58,614 bases of DNA from NCBI GenBank assembly GCA_022791975.1, contig JAAWAC010000004.1, positions 1 through 58,614 on the forward strand, read 5' to 3'. How positions within the stretch are numbered: position 1 is the first letter of the stretch; each line of letters begins with the position of its first letter. The position numbers and the translations under genes are program-made. This document shows positions 1-8,048 of the stretch, piece after piece. This DNA comes from Lachnospiraceae bacterium (lineage in GTDB: Bacteria; Bacillota; Clostridia; Lachnospirales; Lachnospiraceae). A model generated the notes under the pieces. The model made no database searches and was not told the origin of the DNA. It was given only the letters and a program-made list of their open reading frames with translations.

Positions 1-113
1 CTTTTAGGTCGCTTATTCTCATAAGCTACGCTTGAATAAAATTCTTTTGAATTTTCAAGGTTTTTCACTGTTTAGTTATCAAGGTTCGTTGTGTTGCTGT
101 CTCGTGCGACAGC
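1..113 (-). other. Probable leader of an rRNA operon lying to the left
   Basis: Transcribed leftward from the tandem promoters. It holds a 6-bp hairpin at 96-113 (GCTGTC/GACAGC), a stretch reading CGAACCTTGATAACT on the minus strand and a second hairpin at 11-26 (GCTTAT-GAGA-ATAAGC). No open reading frame fits. The AACCTTGATAACT-type sequence resembles what I recall from Lachnospiraceae rRNA leaders and spacers, but 16S sequence does not begin inside the window, so this is an inference from promoter strength and sequence style. Confidence 0.55.
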
Positions 114-119
114 TTTTGT

Positions 120-148
120 ATAATACCACACTGTTTTGCACTTGTCAA
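120..148 (-). promoter_or_regulatory. Proximal rRNA-type promoter (P2), leftward
   Basis: On the minus strand a perfect -35 TTGACA (143-148) is followed by a 17-base spacer and TATTAT (120-125). The start point would fall near 113, so the transcript opens directly with the hairpin at 96-113. Upstream is an A/T-tract region that could act as an UP element. With the second promoter upstream, this is the arrangement typical of ribosomal RNA operons; the rRNA genes themselves lie outside the window, so the identity of the target is inferred. Confidence 0.8.
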
Positions 149-223
149 CAACTTTTTTACAAAATTTTTTATTTTTTTTAATTTTTTCCAAAGGTCGTAT
201 TTTATTCCTTTTGGAAGATTTTT

Positions 224-252
224 ATTATAGCATTTCCTGATATCTCTGTCAA
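224..252 (-). promoter_or_regulatory. Distal rRNA-type promoter (P1), leftward
   Basis: TTGACA (247-252), 17 bases, TATAAT (224-229) on the minus strand: a full consensus SigA promoter about 104 bases upstream of a second near-consensus promoter of the same direction. No coding sequence lies between them and the window edge. Confidence 0.8.
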
Positions 253-410
253 TTATTTTTTTCGTTTTTTCATGTTTTTTCTAACTTTTGATACAATTTT
301 CTTTTTTCCAATTTCTATTTTCGGTTTTCACCTCCTCCTTCTCCCTGAAATTTGTCATCCTATGGCGCTTATTTAGTAAATTCTTTATCCTTCCAAAATT
401 TTTCCTTTTC
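253..410. other. AT-rich spacer, nothing recognised
   Basis: The stretch between the distal rRNA-type promoter and the structured RNA candidate is very T-rich on the plus strand and carries no reading frame of note. It may simply provide upstream A/T tracts for the leftward promoters. Confidence 0.5.
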
Positions 411-577
411 AAAAGTTTAGCCAGAACACATTTGTAAGGCAAATTGTGCTTGCGCGAGTTTCACCCACAGGCTATGTTTTGAGAGAGGCCCCACCAATAA
501 GCAATGTTCGCTACACCAACAACGGGTTAGCGCTGGAAGTGCCCCTTGCAAATGAGCATGGGCTAAACATAACTTTT
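411..577 (-). ncRNA. ssrS: Structured RNA candidate, possibly 6S RNA
   Basis: About 165 bases without a reading frame form one long irregular hairpin. A closing stem pairs 415-422 with 561-568 (GTTTAGCC/GGCTAAAC), an inner stem pairs ATTTG-C-AAGG with CCTT-A-CAAAT, then come a GCGC/GCGC stem and an ACCC/GGGT stem around an open centre. Length and the stem-bubble-stem shape match 6S RNA, the RNA polymerase-binding regulator. On the minus strand the 5' arm (TTTGCAAGGGGC) and the apical TTGGTG and CAAAAC blocks resemble E. coli 6S, so that strand is favoured. No clear promoter was found on either strand, and it sits just beyond the murA terminator. Identity and strand are both provisional. Confidence 0.42.
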
Positions 578-589
578 GAAGAAAAATAA

Positions 590-624
590 CCCTCTTGTCA
601 GATCGATCTTCTCTGACAAGAGGG
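590..624 (-). terminator. Rho-independent terminator of murA
   Basis: A 12-bp perfect stem (590-601 with 613-624, CCCTCTTGTCAG) with an 11-base loop. On the minus strand it is followed by TTATTTTTCTTC, and it starts about 20 bases past the murA stop codon. There is no T run in the plus direction. Confidence 0.85.
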
Positions 625-644
625 AATGCTTTCGTAAGGACTGC

Positions 645-1937
645 TTATCCCACTTTTAATTTAAATTTTTGAAGCTCCCGGTCGCTGGAAATTTTTTCCA
701 TCTGCGCTCCCAAGCTCTGTAGCTTCTCCTCAAAGCGTTCATAGCCTCTTTCTATAAAATGAATATCATCTATTATCGTAAGCCCCTCCGCAGCCAGGCC
801 GGCAATTACCAATGCAGCTCCGGCACGCAGATCCGGCGTACAAATCTGTGCTCCTGTATAACGACCTACTCCGTCGATAAAAGCTGTATTACCCTTTACC
901 CGGATATCCGCTCCCATACGGGCTAGCTCGTCCACATATTTAAAACGATTTTCAAAAATACTCTCCGTAACCATACTGGTTCCCTTGGCCAAGGCCAGCG
1001 CTACGGTAATCTGTGGCTGCATATCTGTGGGAAATCCCGGATAAGGCAGCGTTTTTACATTGGTTGATTTAAGACCCTTGGAACAAACTACCCGCACGGC
1101 ATCGTCCAATTCCTTGATCTCACATCCGATTTCCAGAAGCTTAGCCGTAGTAGCCTCCAAATGCTTGGGAATCACATTTTTCACAGTTACATCGCCCTTG
1201 GTGACGGCCGCTGCGAACATAAAAGTTCCTGCCTCGATCTGATCGGGAATAATGGAGTATTCTGTCCGGTGAAAGGATTCCACACCCCGGATACGTATTA
1301 TATCTGTGCCGGCGCCCTTAATATTAGCTCCCATACTGTTGAGGAAGTTCGCCACATCCACCACATGGGGCTCCTTTGCGGCATTTTCAATGACTGTGTT
1401 TCCATCAGCCATGGATGCCGCCATCATAATATTGATAGTCGCTCCTACGCTGACCACATCCAAATAAATATGGCTTCCCCGCAGGCGCGCAGCCTCTGCA
1501 ATGATAAAGCCATGTTCAATCTTTACCTCCGCCCCCAGGGCACGGAAGCCTTTTAAATGTTGGTCAATCGGTCTGGTTCCAATATCACATCCTCCTGGCA
1601 GTGGCACCTGCGCCCGTTTATACTTCCCAAGTAACGCTCCCAACAGATAATAAGAAGCTCGTATGCGCTTGATAGATTCATACTCTACGCTGAAATCACC
1701 AATAAGTGCTCCATTGATTTTTGCTGTATGACGGTCTAAGCGCTCCACATGGGCTCCTATTTCCGTCATAGCATTCAATAATACGTTGATATCCTTCACA
1801 TCTGGCAGGTTGTCCACCAGAACTGTCTCATTTGTCATAATTGCCGCAGCCAAAATGGCTAAGGCTGCATTTTTTGCGCCGCCGATTTCCACCTCGCCGA
1901 CAAGCGGAATTCCGCCCTTGATCACATACTGTTCCAT
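645..1937 (-). CDS. murA: UDP-N-acetylglucosamine 1-carboxyvinyltransferase
   Basis: Catalyses the first committed step of peptidoglycan synthesis, transferring enolpyruvate from PEP to UDP-GlcNAc in the cytoplasm. The 430-residue protein has the KN pair at residues 22-23 and the active-site loop [11 protein letters not shown] with Cys117, the residue attacked by fosfomycin, so a fosfomycin-sensitive enzyme is expected. The reading frame is open upstream to 2084, but the start at 1937 is chosen: GGGAG sits six bases before it and the family begins at MEQYVIKGG. It has its own terminator and a promoter candidate around 2186-2213. Clostridia often carry two MurA paralogues; which one this is cannot be decided here. 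Confidence 0.95.
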   Translation of the reverse strand: MEQYVIKGGIPLVGEVEIGGAKNAALAILAAAIMTNETVLVDNLPDVKDINVLLNAMTEIGAHVERLDRHTAKINGALIGDFSVEYESIKRIRASYYLLGALLGKYKRAQVPLPGGCDIGTRPIDQHLKGFRALGAEVKIEHGFIIAEAARLRGSHIYLDVVSVGATINIMMAASMADGNTVIENAAKEPHVVDVANFLNSMGANIKGAGTDIIRIRGVESFHRTEYSIIPDQIEAGTFMFAAAVTKGDVTVKNVIPKHLEATTAKLLEIGCEIKELDDAVRVVCSKGLKSTNVKTLPYPGFPTDMQPQITVALALAKGTSMVTESIFENRFKYVDELARMGADIRVKGNTAFIDGVGRYTGAQICTPDLRAGAALVIAGLAAEGLTIIDDIHFIERGYERFEEKLQSLGAQMEKISSDRELQKFKLKVG

Positions 1938-2185
1938 AATTAACTCCCATTTCCCCTGCGTCCTCTCTTCACGGGCACAAAGGAGTTCTATCATATTCCC
2001 GAGGTACCAGCTAAAGCCATTTGCTCTGGGTCTATCTTGTGTTCCCTTTTCCCTCGTCTTATCGTCTCTTTTATTTTTTCTCAAACCTGTTCCTACTATT
2101 CAGGAAATTTCAGAATCTTTTCTATCCTAATTGTAATATAGAAAACAAGCCATTCAAGCCATTTTTCCATTTGTTGTCTTAGCTT

Positions 2186-2213
2186 AGTATACCACAATCC
2201 CTGAATTTGTAAA
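2186..2213 (-). promoter_or_regulatory. Promoter candidate for murA
   Basis: TTTACA (2208-2213), 16-base spacer and TATACT (2186-2191) on the minus strand, about 250 bases before the chosen murA start. The 1938-2308 gap holds this promoter, the terminator of the upstream gene and an apparently unstructured leader. An in-frame extension of murA covers 1938-2084 but has no ribosome binding site or family support. Confidence 0.55.
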
Positions 2214-2261
2214 TACCAAAAAAATACAGAAGCTCTGGGAAACACCCGCTAATTTCAGCAA

Positions 2262-2292
2262 AAATGGCAAATCCCAGAGGATTTGCCATTTT
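2262..2292 (-). terminator. Terminator of the M23 peptidase transcription unit
   Basis: AAATGGCAAATCC pairs with GGATTTGCCATTT around a short loop, giving a stem of about 13 bp followed on the minus strand by TT. It starts 17 bases past the stop codon of the peptidase gene and would end the upstream operon before the murA promoter. Confidence 0.75.
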
Positions 2293-2308
2293 CTGACATG
2301 GTGATTTT

Positions 2309-3934
2309 TTAGATATAATTCAGTGGATTCACCGCCGCTCCATTGATATAAATTTCAAAATGCACATGCGGTCCTGTGCTTCGTCCCGTGTTTCCACTCA
2401 GACCAATTTTCTGGCCCTGGGATACAGATTGTCCGTTGGACACCAGAATACGGCTCAAATGTCCATATCGGGTCTGTCGCCCATCAGGATGTCGGATGGT
2501 AATACAATTTCCATATCCTCCGTACCAGCCTGCCTGCACCACTGTGCCGCCACAGGAAGCCATAATCGCAGTACCCACCGGGCAGGCCCAGTCCACACCG
2601 GTATGCATACGGCCCCATCTGCGTCCATAGCCGGAGGTATACCTTCCGCCAGACAGAGGCTTTATATAGGTGGGCGGAATCTTAGTTCCCTTCTCTATTA
2701 TCTGAGGCTGAGGCTCAGATAAAATCGTCTCCGCAATCACCTGTCTCTCTGTCTCCGTGCCATTCTTACTGGTAATCAGCGCCGTCACCTGATGGTGCCC
2801 GGCTGCACCCTCCTGGCGCACCACGGTTTCTGTGGTAAACCAGTCATCATTCATAATATACTGAGTTTCTGCATAGTAATCTTCTTCATAGGTGGATTCC
2901 TCCACTGTAACCACGGAGAGTTCCGGCTCCGGCACTGTGACCACAATCTCGTCCCCGATTTGTAACACCGTGTTCTCTGAAAGTCCCTCATTCAGGGCCA
3001 GCACCTGAGCCACCCGCAAATCATGGCTATTGGCAATTACAGAAAGCGTATCCCCCGGCTGTACCTCGTAGACCTGATTCTTTTCCGTGTCCTTGGTTAC
3101 CATATCAATGGCTTCCTGTACCGGGGTAATCTGGTCCTGACTTACATAGGCCTCGGCAATCTCCACCTTCTCACTAAAGTGTAGCTCTCGCAGTCCGTCT
3201 CCAGCCACCTGGGTGAGATCCTCCTCCGGGGCATTTTCCTCCCTGCGAATCAGTTCCTCTGTCACAGTAGCTGTAATAATATCGCTCACCAGGGGGCTTA
3301 AATCATAAGCCGCAATTCCTGCCTGGGGAAACCGCACCCGGTCTGGCCGGCGCACCACAGCTGCCGCTCCTTCTTCATCCTCCGGATTCACCCGGTGCCG
3401 CACCTGGGCTGTATAGACATTCAGTTCCCTATCAGACTCTGATACAATGCTAACCTCAAATTCATTTTCCGTGTCGTATTTTCCCTTGGTGGCATTCAAT
3501 ACGTCCAGCACGTCCTGATAACTGCCCACAGTCAGTGTAAATTCATTGATTTTAATGAGATAACCCTTCCTTTTGGCTGTCAATACATCCTGACGCAGCT
3601 CTTCATAAATGGCATCTGTAAGGGTCTCCATATCCATGGTAGTTCCGAAAATCTTTTCAATTTTCTCCATGCTGTATTCCACATCTGACAGCACCAATCC
3701 GTCAGTTTCCCGGGAAATTCGGGCCCGGGCATCCAAAAACGCCTGCTCCACCACGCTGGGGTCCTTGACAGAGCCTACCACCTGGCCCTCCAAAGTTACC
3801 TCATAATAGCTGTTTCCATTTCCAAAGCCAGATCCCAGAAGCGGCAATCCCAGAAGCATACAGCCACACGTAATCACCACTGCTTCTATAAAAACCAGTT
3901 TGGATCTTTTATTAAAAAATAATTTTCTCCTCAT
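2309..3934 (-). CDS. M23 metallopeptidase with LysM and G5-like regions, membrane-anchored
   Basis: Cell-wall hydrolase of the lysostaphin/LytM type. The 541-residue protein starts with a basic stretch and one hydrophobic segment (about 13-35) that anchors or exports it. A long extracellular region follows, with a LysM motif (YEVQPGDTLSVIAN, about 288-335) for peptidoglycan binding and a G5-like segment (about 345-405). The C-terminal M23 domain has the zinc motifs HTGVD and HVHFEI, so catalysis should be intact. Only a weak ribosome binding site precedes the start. It lies 44 bases after aroK in the same direction, possibly in one operon, and ends at a strong terminator. Related clostridial proteins act in cell separation or spore-wall remodelling; which applies here is not shown. 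Confidence 0.88.
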   Translation of the reverse strand: MRRKLFFNKRSKLVFIEAVVITCGCMLLGLPLLGSGFGNGNSYYEVTLEGQVVGSVKDPSVVEQAFLDARARISRETDGLVLSDVEYSMEKIEKIFGTTMDMETLTDAIYEELRQDVLTAKRKGYLIKINEFTLTVGSYQDVLDVLNATKGKYDTENEFEVSIVSESDRELNVYTAQVRHRVNPEDEEGAAAVVRRPDRVRFPQAGIAAYDLSPLVSDIITATVTEELIRREENAPEEDLTQVAGDGLRELHFSEKVEIAEAYVSQDQITPVQEAIDMVTKDTEKNQVYEVQPGDTLSVIANSHDLRVAQVLALNEGLSENTVLQIGDEIVVTVPEPELSVVTVEESTYEEDYYAETQYIMNDDWFTTETVVRQEGAAGHHQVTALITSKNGTETERQVIAETILSEPQPQIIEKGTKIPPTYIKPLSGGRYTSGYGRRWGRMHTGVDWACPVGTAIMASCGGTVVQAGWYGGYGNCITIRHPDGRQTRYGHLSRILVSNGQSVSQGQKIGLSGNTGRSTGPHVHFEIYINGAAVNPLNYI

Positions 3935-3978
3935 AAAATTATACTGCTGCTTTCATTTGTAATATTTTCGTAACAATT

Positions 3979-4488
3979 CTATTCTAGCAACATTTTCATA
4001 GCTTGTAAAGTTTTTTCTACGGTTTCTTCAATTCCAAGGCCTTCCTCGTCCACTGTCACATGGGCATATTTTTCATAAAGCTCGCACCGTTCTTCATATA
4101 GATCCTGAAGTGTCTGGTTTTCCCGCAAAACTACTCCTCGTCCCCGGATGTTAAAAAGCCGTGCAGCAATGGTGGAATAGGACAACCGCAGATACACCAC
4201 CGTGCCTATGCTGCGCAGGTGCTCCATGGCCCGTGGTCCATAGATAACGCTGCCGCCGGTGGCAATCACAGTATGCTCCGCCTGAATAGATGCGTTTATT
4301 TGTTCTTCGATGGCCAGAAAGCCATCGACCCCGTCCTCCTCCAGAATTTTGTGGAGCAAACGCTTTTCTTTTGCCTGAATAACCAGATCTGTGTCAATAA
4401 AATCCATGCCGCTAACCTTAGCCAGCAACACACCCATCGTGCTTTTCCCAGCTCCCGGCATGCCTATTAAAATAATATTGTTTCCCAT
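3979..4488 (-). CDS. aroK: Shikimate kinase
   Basis: Phosphorylates shikimate with ATP, the fifth step of the chorismate pathway. The 169-residue protein has the P-loop GMPGAGKST near the N-terminus, the substrate-binding IDTD motif and the ATGGS stretch where the family usually has GGG. The lid-region arginine lies in IRGRGV. The reading frame runs 39 residues further upstream, but GAGGGG six bases before 4488 and the family N-terminus favour this start. It begins 11 bases after the flavin reductase stop, implying one transcript. No other aro genes are nearby. Confidence 0.88.
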   Translation of the reverse strand: MGNNIILIGMPGAGKSTMGVLLAKVSGMDFIDTDLVIQAKEKRLLHKILEEDGVDGFLAIEEQINASIQAEHTVIATGGSVIYGPRAMEHLRSIGTVVYLRLSYSTIAARLFNIRGRGVVLRENQTLQDLYEERCELYEKYAHVTVDEEGLGIEETVEKTLQAMKMLLE

Positions 4489-4499
4489 AAACCCCTCAC

Positions 4500-5135
4500 C
4501 TATTCCGGCGATCTCCTCTTTCTGCCATTGCCGGAGACGGCTCTCCCTGTCTTTTTTAAGGATTTCCCCTTCTCCCGGCGCACACTGTATCCAAAGCTTC
4601 CGCACAGCCGCCCCAAAGTAAAATATTCTCCATGAGAATAGGCGATTAGCTTAGCCTTACTCAGATCCAGCCTTCCGCTTTTATCCAAAAGTCTGTCCTC
4701 CACCCGCACTCCTGCCACATGGGCCAAAAACAGATGATGACTGCCCAGCTGTTGAATCTCCCAAACCTTACACTCGATATTTACCGGGCTCTCCAAGATC
4801 CCTGGGGCATGCCGAAGCATGGAGGAGGGATCCGGTGTCAGGCCAGTCTCCTGAAATTTGTCCGTCTGTCGCCCCGAGCGCACGCCACAAAAGTCTGCTG
4901 CACGGGCAAGCTCCTCCGTAGTGAGATTGATGACAAATTCCCCGGTCTCCTGTATAATCTCATAGGAATATCGGCTTGGCCTGAGAGAAATGGACACCAT
5001 AGGCGGATTGGTACAGACTGTTCCTGTCCACGCCACAGTAATAATGTTGGGACGTTCCCCCTCTCTGGCACAGCTGACCATAACAGCAGGCAAAGGGTAC
5101 AGCATGTTTCCAGGCTTCCAGCATTGCTTGGCCAT
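4500..5135 (-). CDS. Flavin reductase-like FMN-binding split-barrel protein
   Basis: A 211-residue member of the flavin reductase-like domain family. Such proteins bind FMN and use NAD(P)H to reduce flavin or a partner substrate. Recognisable stretches are the PAVMVSC strand, NIITVAWTG and the NPPMVSISLRPSRYS loop, which usually contact FMN. The C-terminus ends in a Lys/Arg-rich tail of about 25 residues that is not part of the fold. AAAGGAG stands just before the start at 5135; the longer frame from 5165 is not needed. It sits between the pyrophosphatase and aroK in a tight operon, which gives no clue to the substrate. Confidence 0.85.
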   Translation of the reverse strand: MAKQCWKPGNMLYPLPAVMVSCAREGERPNIITVAWTGTVCTNPPMVSISLRPSRYSYEIIQETGEFVINLTTEELARAADFCGVRSGRQTDKFQETGLTPDPSSMLRHAPGILESPVNIECKVWEIQQLGSHHLFLAHVAGVRVEDRLLDKSGRLDLSKAKLIAYSHGEYFTLGRLCGSFGYSVRREKGKSLKKTGRAVSGNGRKRRSPE

Positions 5136-5148
5136 AATATCTCCTTTC

Positions 5149-6798
5149 CTATTGCTGCAACGCACTTACCAGACTGGGAATCAGCTGCTTCTTGCGAGAT
5201 ACCAATCCCTTTAAAAGGTACGTATCAGAGTCCTCTGGAAGCCGGAAAGCCTCCTGCACCAACACATTGGAGTTTGGTCCATAACACAAAAGCTCCGTGG
5301 TCTCCTTTACAATATTTGTAAGCATAAAGAATATCATATTCACGCCAATTTCCTTGTAGGCCACTGGCATATAGGGCTGGAGCTTCTCCCGGATTTCCTC
5401 CAGCTCAATGCTGTTCATAGAATTAATCTGTCCCACCGCAAAGCTGGTGCCACCCACGGTAAAACGCTTGAAATCCTGATAAAATACTTCCTCAGCCGTT
5501 CGGGAACCCAGATTGCTGCCTGCAGAAAACATATCGATAGCCAACTCCTCAATCTCGATCTCCGCGATTTGAGCCAAGGCCTCCGCAGCCGCCTGATCCA
5601 CCGCCGTGCAGGTGGGAGATCGGAACATAAGCGTATCAGAAATAATGGCTGCACACAGAAGTCCCGCGATCTTTTTGGGTATTTCCACCCTCCGCTCTCC
5701 GAACATCTGATACATAATGGTTGCTGTACAGCCAAGAGGCTGATTGCGAAAAAACACTGGGGACATGGTCTCCAGGGCTCCCAGGCGATGATGGTCAATA
5801 ATTTCCAGAATTTCCGCATGCTCGATGCCATCCACGGCCTGGGATTCCTCATTGTGATCCACCAGAATCAGCTGTTTGCGTTTCAGATTCAACAGGTTTC
5901 GCCGGGAAATCATGCCAATATAATTTTCATCCTTATCCAGAATAGGGAAGTCCCGATAGCGCTTTTGACCCATAATCTCCTTGATGTCCTCGGTTTTCTG
6001 GTTGACGCTAAATTTTGTCAAATTCTGGGACTTCATAAAATATTGGATGGGCATACTCTGGTTGATAAGACGGGCCGCCGTAAAGGTATCGTGGGGCGTA
6101 CTGATTACCACACAATCATGCTCCTGTGCCAGCTTGCGAATGGTGAGAGAAACCTTGGCTCCCTCACACACCACAATGCAGCCAGCCTTCATCTCAATCG
6201 CACAGAGCTGTGACTCATATCGGTTTCCCAGAATAACCAGGTCCCCCTTTTCAATGTAATCCTCCATCAGATCCGGATTGGCAGCCGCAATCAGCACCTT
6301 TCCCTGGTGATAATAATCCTCCTGGTTGCCGTTTAGCATGGTGCCATCCAAAGTCTCCACAATATTCCGGTAGGGGGTATTTGCCGTAGAAAGGATTTTG
6401 CTGTCATACACATCCATATAAGAGGTGGCAATATCACTGATGGTGATCAGTCCCTCCAGCTTCTGTTCCTTTGTAATAGGCAGCGTAACCACGCCCAGCT
6501 CCTTCATCAGATTCCAGGCCTGCTTCAGGGAGAGATTCCCCCGCACCCCTTCCGTTTTTCGAATTTCAATATCCCGTACCTGAGTCATTACATCGGCAAT
6601 ATAAACTGGAGCCTCAGCCTGAAAAAAATTCAGCACATACTGGGTCTCCTGGTTCAGCTGGCCAGCCCTGGCCGCTATATATCCATCTCCCTCCAGCGTA
6701 TTTTTCAAATATGCATAAGCGATAGCTGAGCAAATAGAATCCGTATCCGGATTCTTGTGTCCTATAATAAAAACCGGCCGTGTTCTCTCTTTTTCCAT
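5149..6798 (-). CDS. ppaC: Manganese-dependent inorganic pyrophosphatase with CBS and DRTGG domains
   Basis: DHH-family (class II) pyrophosphatase, converting pyrophosphate to phosphate in the cytoplasm. The 549-residue protein opens with GHKNPDTDS (His14, Asp18, Asp20), the metal-binding start of the fold. A long insert then carries CBS-type repeats (LITISDIATSY and MISRRNLL regions) with a DRTGG-like segment between them. The catalytic part resumes with LVDHNE and IDHHRLG. The CBS insert in this family binds adenine nucleotides and regulates activity, so AMP inhibition or ATP/ApnA activation is expected. The start at 6798 follows GGAGAGGG; 53 codons of upstream open frame are discounted. 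First gene of the unit running to the M23 peptidase. Confidence 0.93.
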   Translation of the reverse strand: MEKERTRPVFIIGHKNPDTDSICSAIAYAYLKNTLEGDGYIAARAGQLNQETQYVLNFFQAEAPVYIADVMTQVRDIEIRKTEGVRGNLSLKQAWNLMKELGVVTLPITKEQKLEGLITISDIATSYMDVYDSKILSTANTPYRNIVETLDGTMLNGNQEDYYHQGKVLIAAANPDLMEDYIEKGDLVILGNRYESQLCAIEMKAGCIVVCEGAKVSLTIRKLAQEHDCVVISTPHDTFTAARLINQSMPIQYFMKSQNLTKFSVNQKTEDIKEIMGQKRYRDFPILDKDENYIGMISRRNLLNLKRKQLILVDHNEESQAVDGIEHAEILEIIDHHRLGALETMSPVFFRNQPLGCTATIMYQMFGERRVEIPKKIAGLLCAAIISDTLMFRSPTCTAVDQAAAEALAQIAEIEIEELAIDMFSAGSNLGSRTAEEVFYQDFKRFTVGGTSFAVGQINSMNSIELEEIREKLQPYMPVAYKEIGVNMIFFMLTNIVKETTELLCYGPNSNVLVQEAFRLPEDSDTYLLKGLVSRKKQLIPSLVSALQQ

Positions 6799-7318
6799 GT
6801 TCCCTCTCCTGTTCTCTGCCCGCATTGCTGGCGAAATAGCCAATGGGCGCCGGGCAGCACACCTGTCCACTGACGTTATTTTACCATAGCTTCCCGGGAT
6901 TTTACAACTCTCTCCTCTTTTTGGACATCTATTTTCATTCCCTGGGTTACCTCCCATCCATCAACCACTGCCCCAGAGCACAGGCAAAACATGTGAACAC
7001 GAAGCGTATAGGCAATACTGCCAACAAATTTGAAATTATCTGTAAATTCTCCATTTCTGCTTTATATAATTTGCCCTAATTTTCCAAAAAATCCTTCTTC
7101 CTTTTGTATAATTTTACAATAAATTCATATTTTGTTCATAGTGCGTTCATATATCACTGCTATACTAAATACAAGTTAAAGGAAGAGCTTCTACCTCATA
7201 AAATGGATTATTTCACATATAGATAAATTTTTTCATAATAGCCTCGGCACACGAAAGTGGGCCGGGGCACTCCTCATTTTAGGCCTCTGTTCTGTATGGC
7301 TTCTAAATCCTCTATTTT
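6799..7318. other. 520-base intergenic region
   Basis: Contains a possible ppaC promoter on the minus strand (TTGTAA at 6902-6907, 18 bases, TAAAAT at 6878-6883), an AT-rich middle, and on the plus strand an extended -10 (TGCTATACT, 7158-7166) with no good -35. The plus-strand element is followed by a ribosome-binding-like AAAGGAAGAG, a seven-codon frame and the hairpin at 7241-7268. A short plus-strand transcript is therefore possible but unproven. Confidence 0.35.
7241..7268 (-). terminator. GC-rich hairpin after tcdA
   Basis: GCCTCGGC-A-CAC pairs with GTG-G-GCCGGGGC around a GAAA/TTTC loop, about 50 bases beyond the tcdA stop. On the minus strand TATTATGAAAAAATTT follows, which is a weak T tract, so it is a moderate terminator and might also serve a plus-strand transcript. 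Confidence 0.6.
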
Positions 7319-8029
7319 TCAGTTGTTTTCACGAAAAAAGACCTTGCTTAAATCTACCACCACCTGGCCCGCCAGAATAAATCCTGCCACCGGCGGTACA
7401 AAAGCTACGCTTCCCGGCATTTTCCGCTCTTTTACCAGAGGCTCTCGAGGCGTTTCCCTGGAGTAAACCACCTTACAGGCCTTTACTCCTCTGGCCCGCA
7501 GCTCCCGACGTATAACCCGGGCCAGGGGGCACACAGAGGTCTCATAAATATCCGCCACCTGAAAAGCCGAGGCATCCAGCTTATTTCCAGCCCCCATAGA
7601 GCTGATCACCGGAGTGCCCGCCTCCTGGGCCCGACAGATCAAATCCACCTTTGCCGCAACAGTGTCAATGGCGTCCACCACATAGTCATACTCCCCAAAA
7701 GAAAACCTTTCCGCCTGTTGGGGCAGGTAAAAACAGCAGTGGGTCTCCACCCGCGCCTCCGGATTTATGGAGAGTATCCGCTGCTTCATAGCATCTACTT
7801 TATATTGTCCCACCGTTTCACAGGTGGCAATAATCTGCCGGTTTCGATTGGTCTCACTCACCCTGTCACTGTCAATCAAATCCAGGCTACCCACGCCGCT
7901 TCTGGCCAGAGCCTCCGCCGCATAGCCTCCCACGCCTCCAATTCCAAATATAGCCACCCTTGCATTTTTCAGGCGCTTTAGCCCCTCCTCTCCCAGGAGA
8001 AGCCCTGTGCGCATTCGCCAATCCTCCAT
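7319..8029 (-). CDS. tcdA: tRNA threonylcarbamoyladenosine dehydratase
   Basis: ThiF/MoeB/E1-like enzyme that cyclises t6A37 in ANN-decoding tRNAs to ct6A in an ATP-dependent step. The 236-residue protein shows the nucleotide-binding FGIGGVGGYAAEALARSG and the D(S)DRVSETNRNRQ stretch typical of the YgdL/TcdA branch, plus SSMGAGNKLD. It ends with a hydrophobic segment, as in other members. AAGGAGGGG precedes the start. It is the last gene of the coiled coil-lepB-GT-C-tcdA series, 19 bases after the GT-C stop. Confidence 0.9.
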   Translation of the reverse strand: MEDWRMRTGLLLGEEGLKRLKNARVAIFGIGGVGGYAAEALARSGVGSLDLIDSDRVSETNRNRQIIATCETVGQYKVDAMKQRILSINPEARVETHCCFYLPQQAERFSFGEYDYVVDAIDTVAAKVDLICRAQEAGTPVISSMGAGNKLDASAFQVADIYETSVCPLARVIRRELRARGVKACKVVYSRETPREPLVKERKMPGSVAFVPPVAGFILAGQVVVDLSKVFFRENN

Positions 8030-8048
8030 AGTTCTCCCCTCCTTCCTG

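Noticed and set aside
1938..2084. 49-residue N-terminal extension of murA
   Set aside because: Open frame only; the family N-terminus and a GGGAG site fix the start at 1937.
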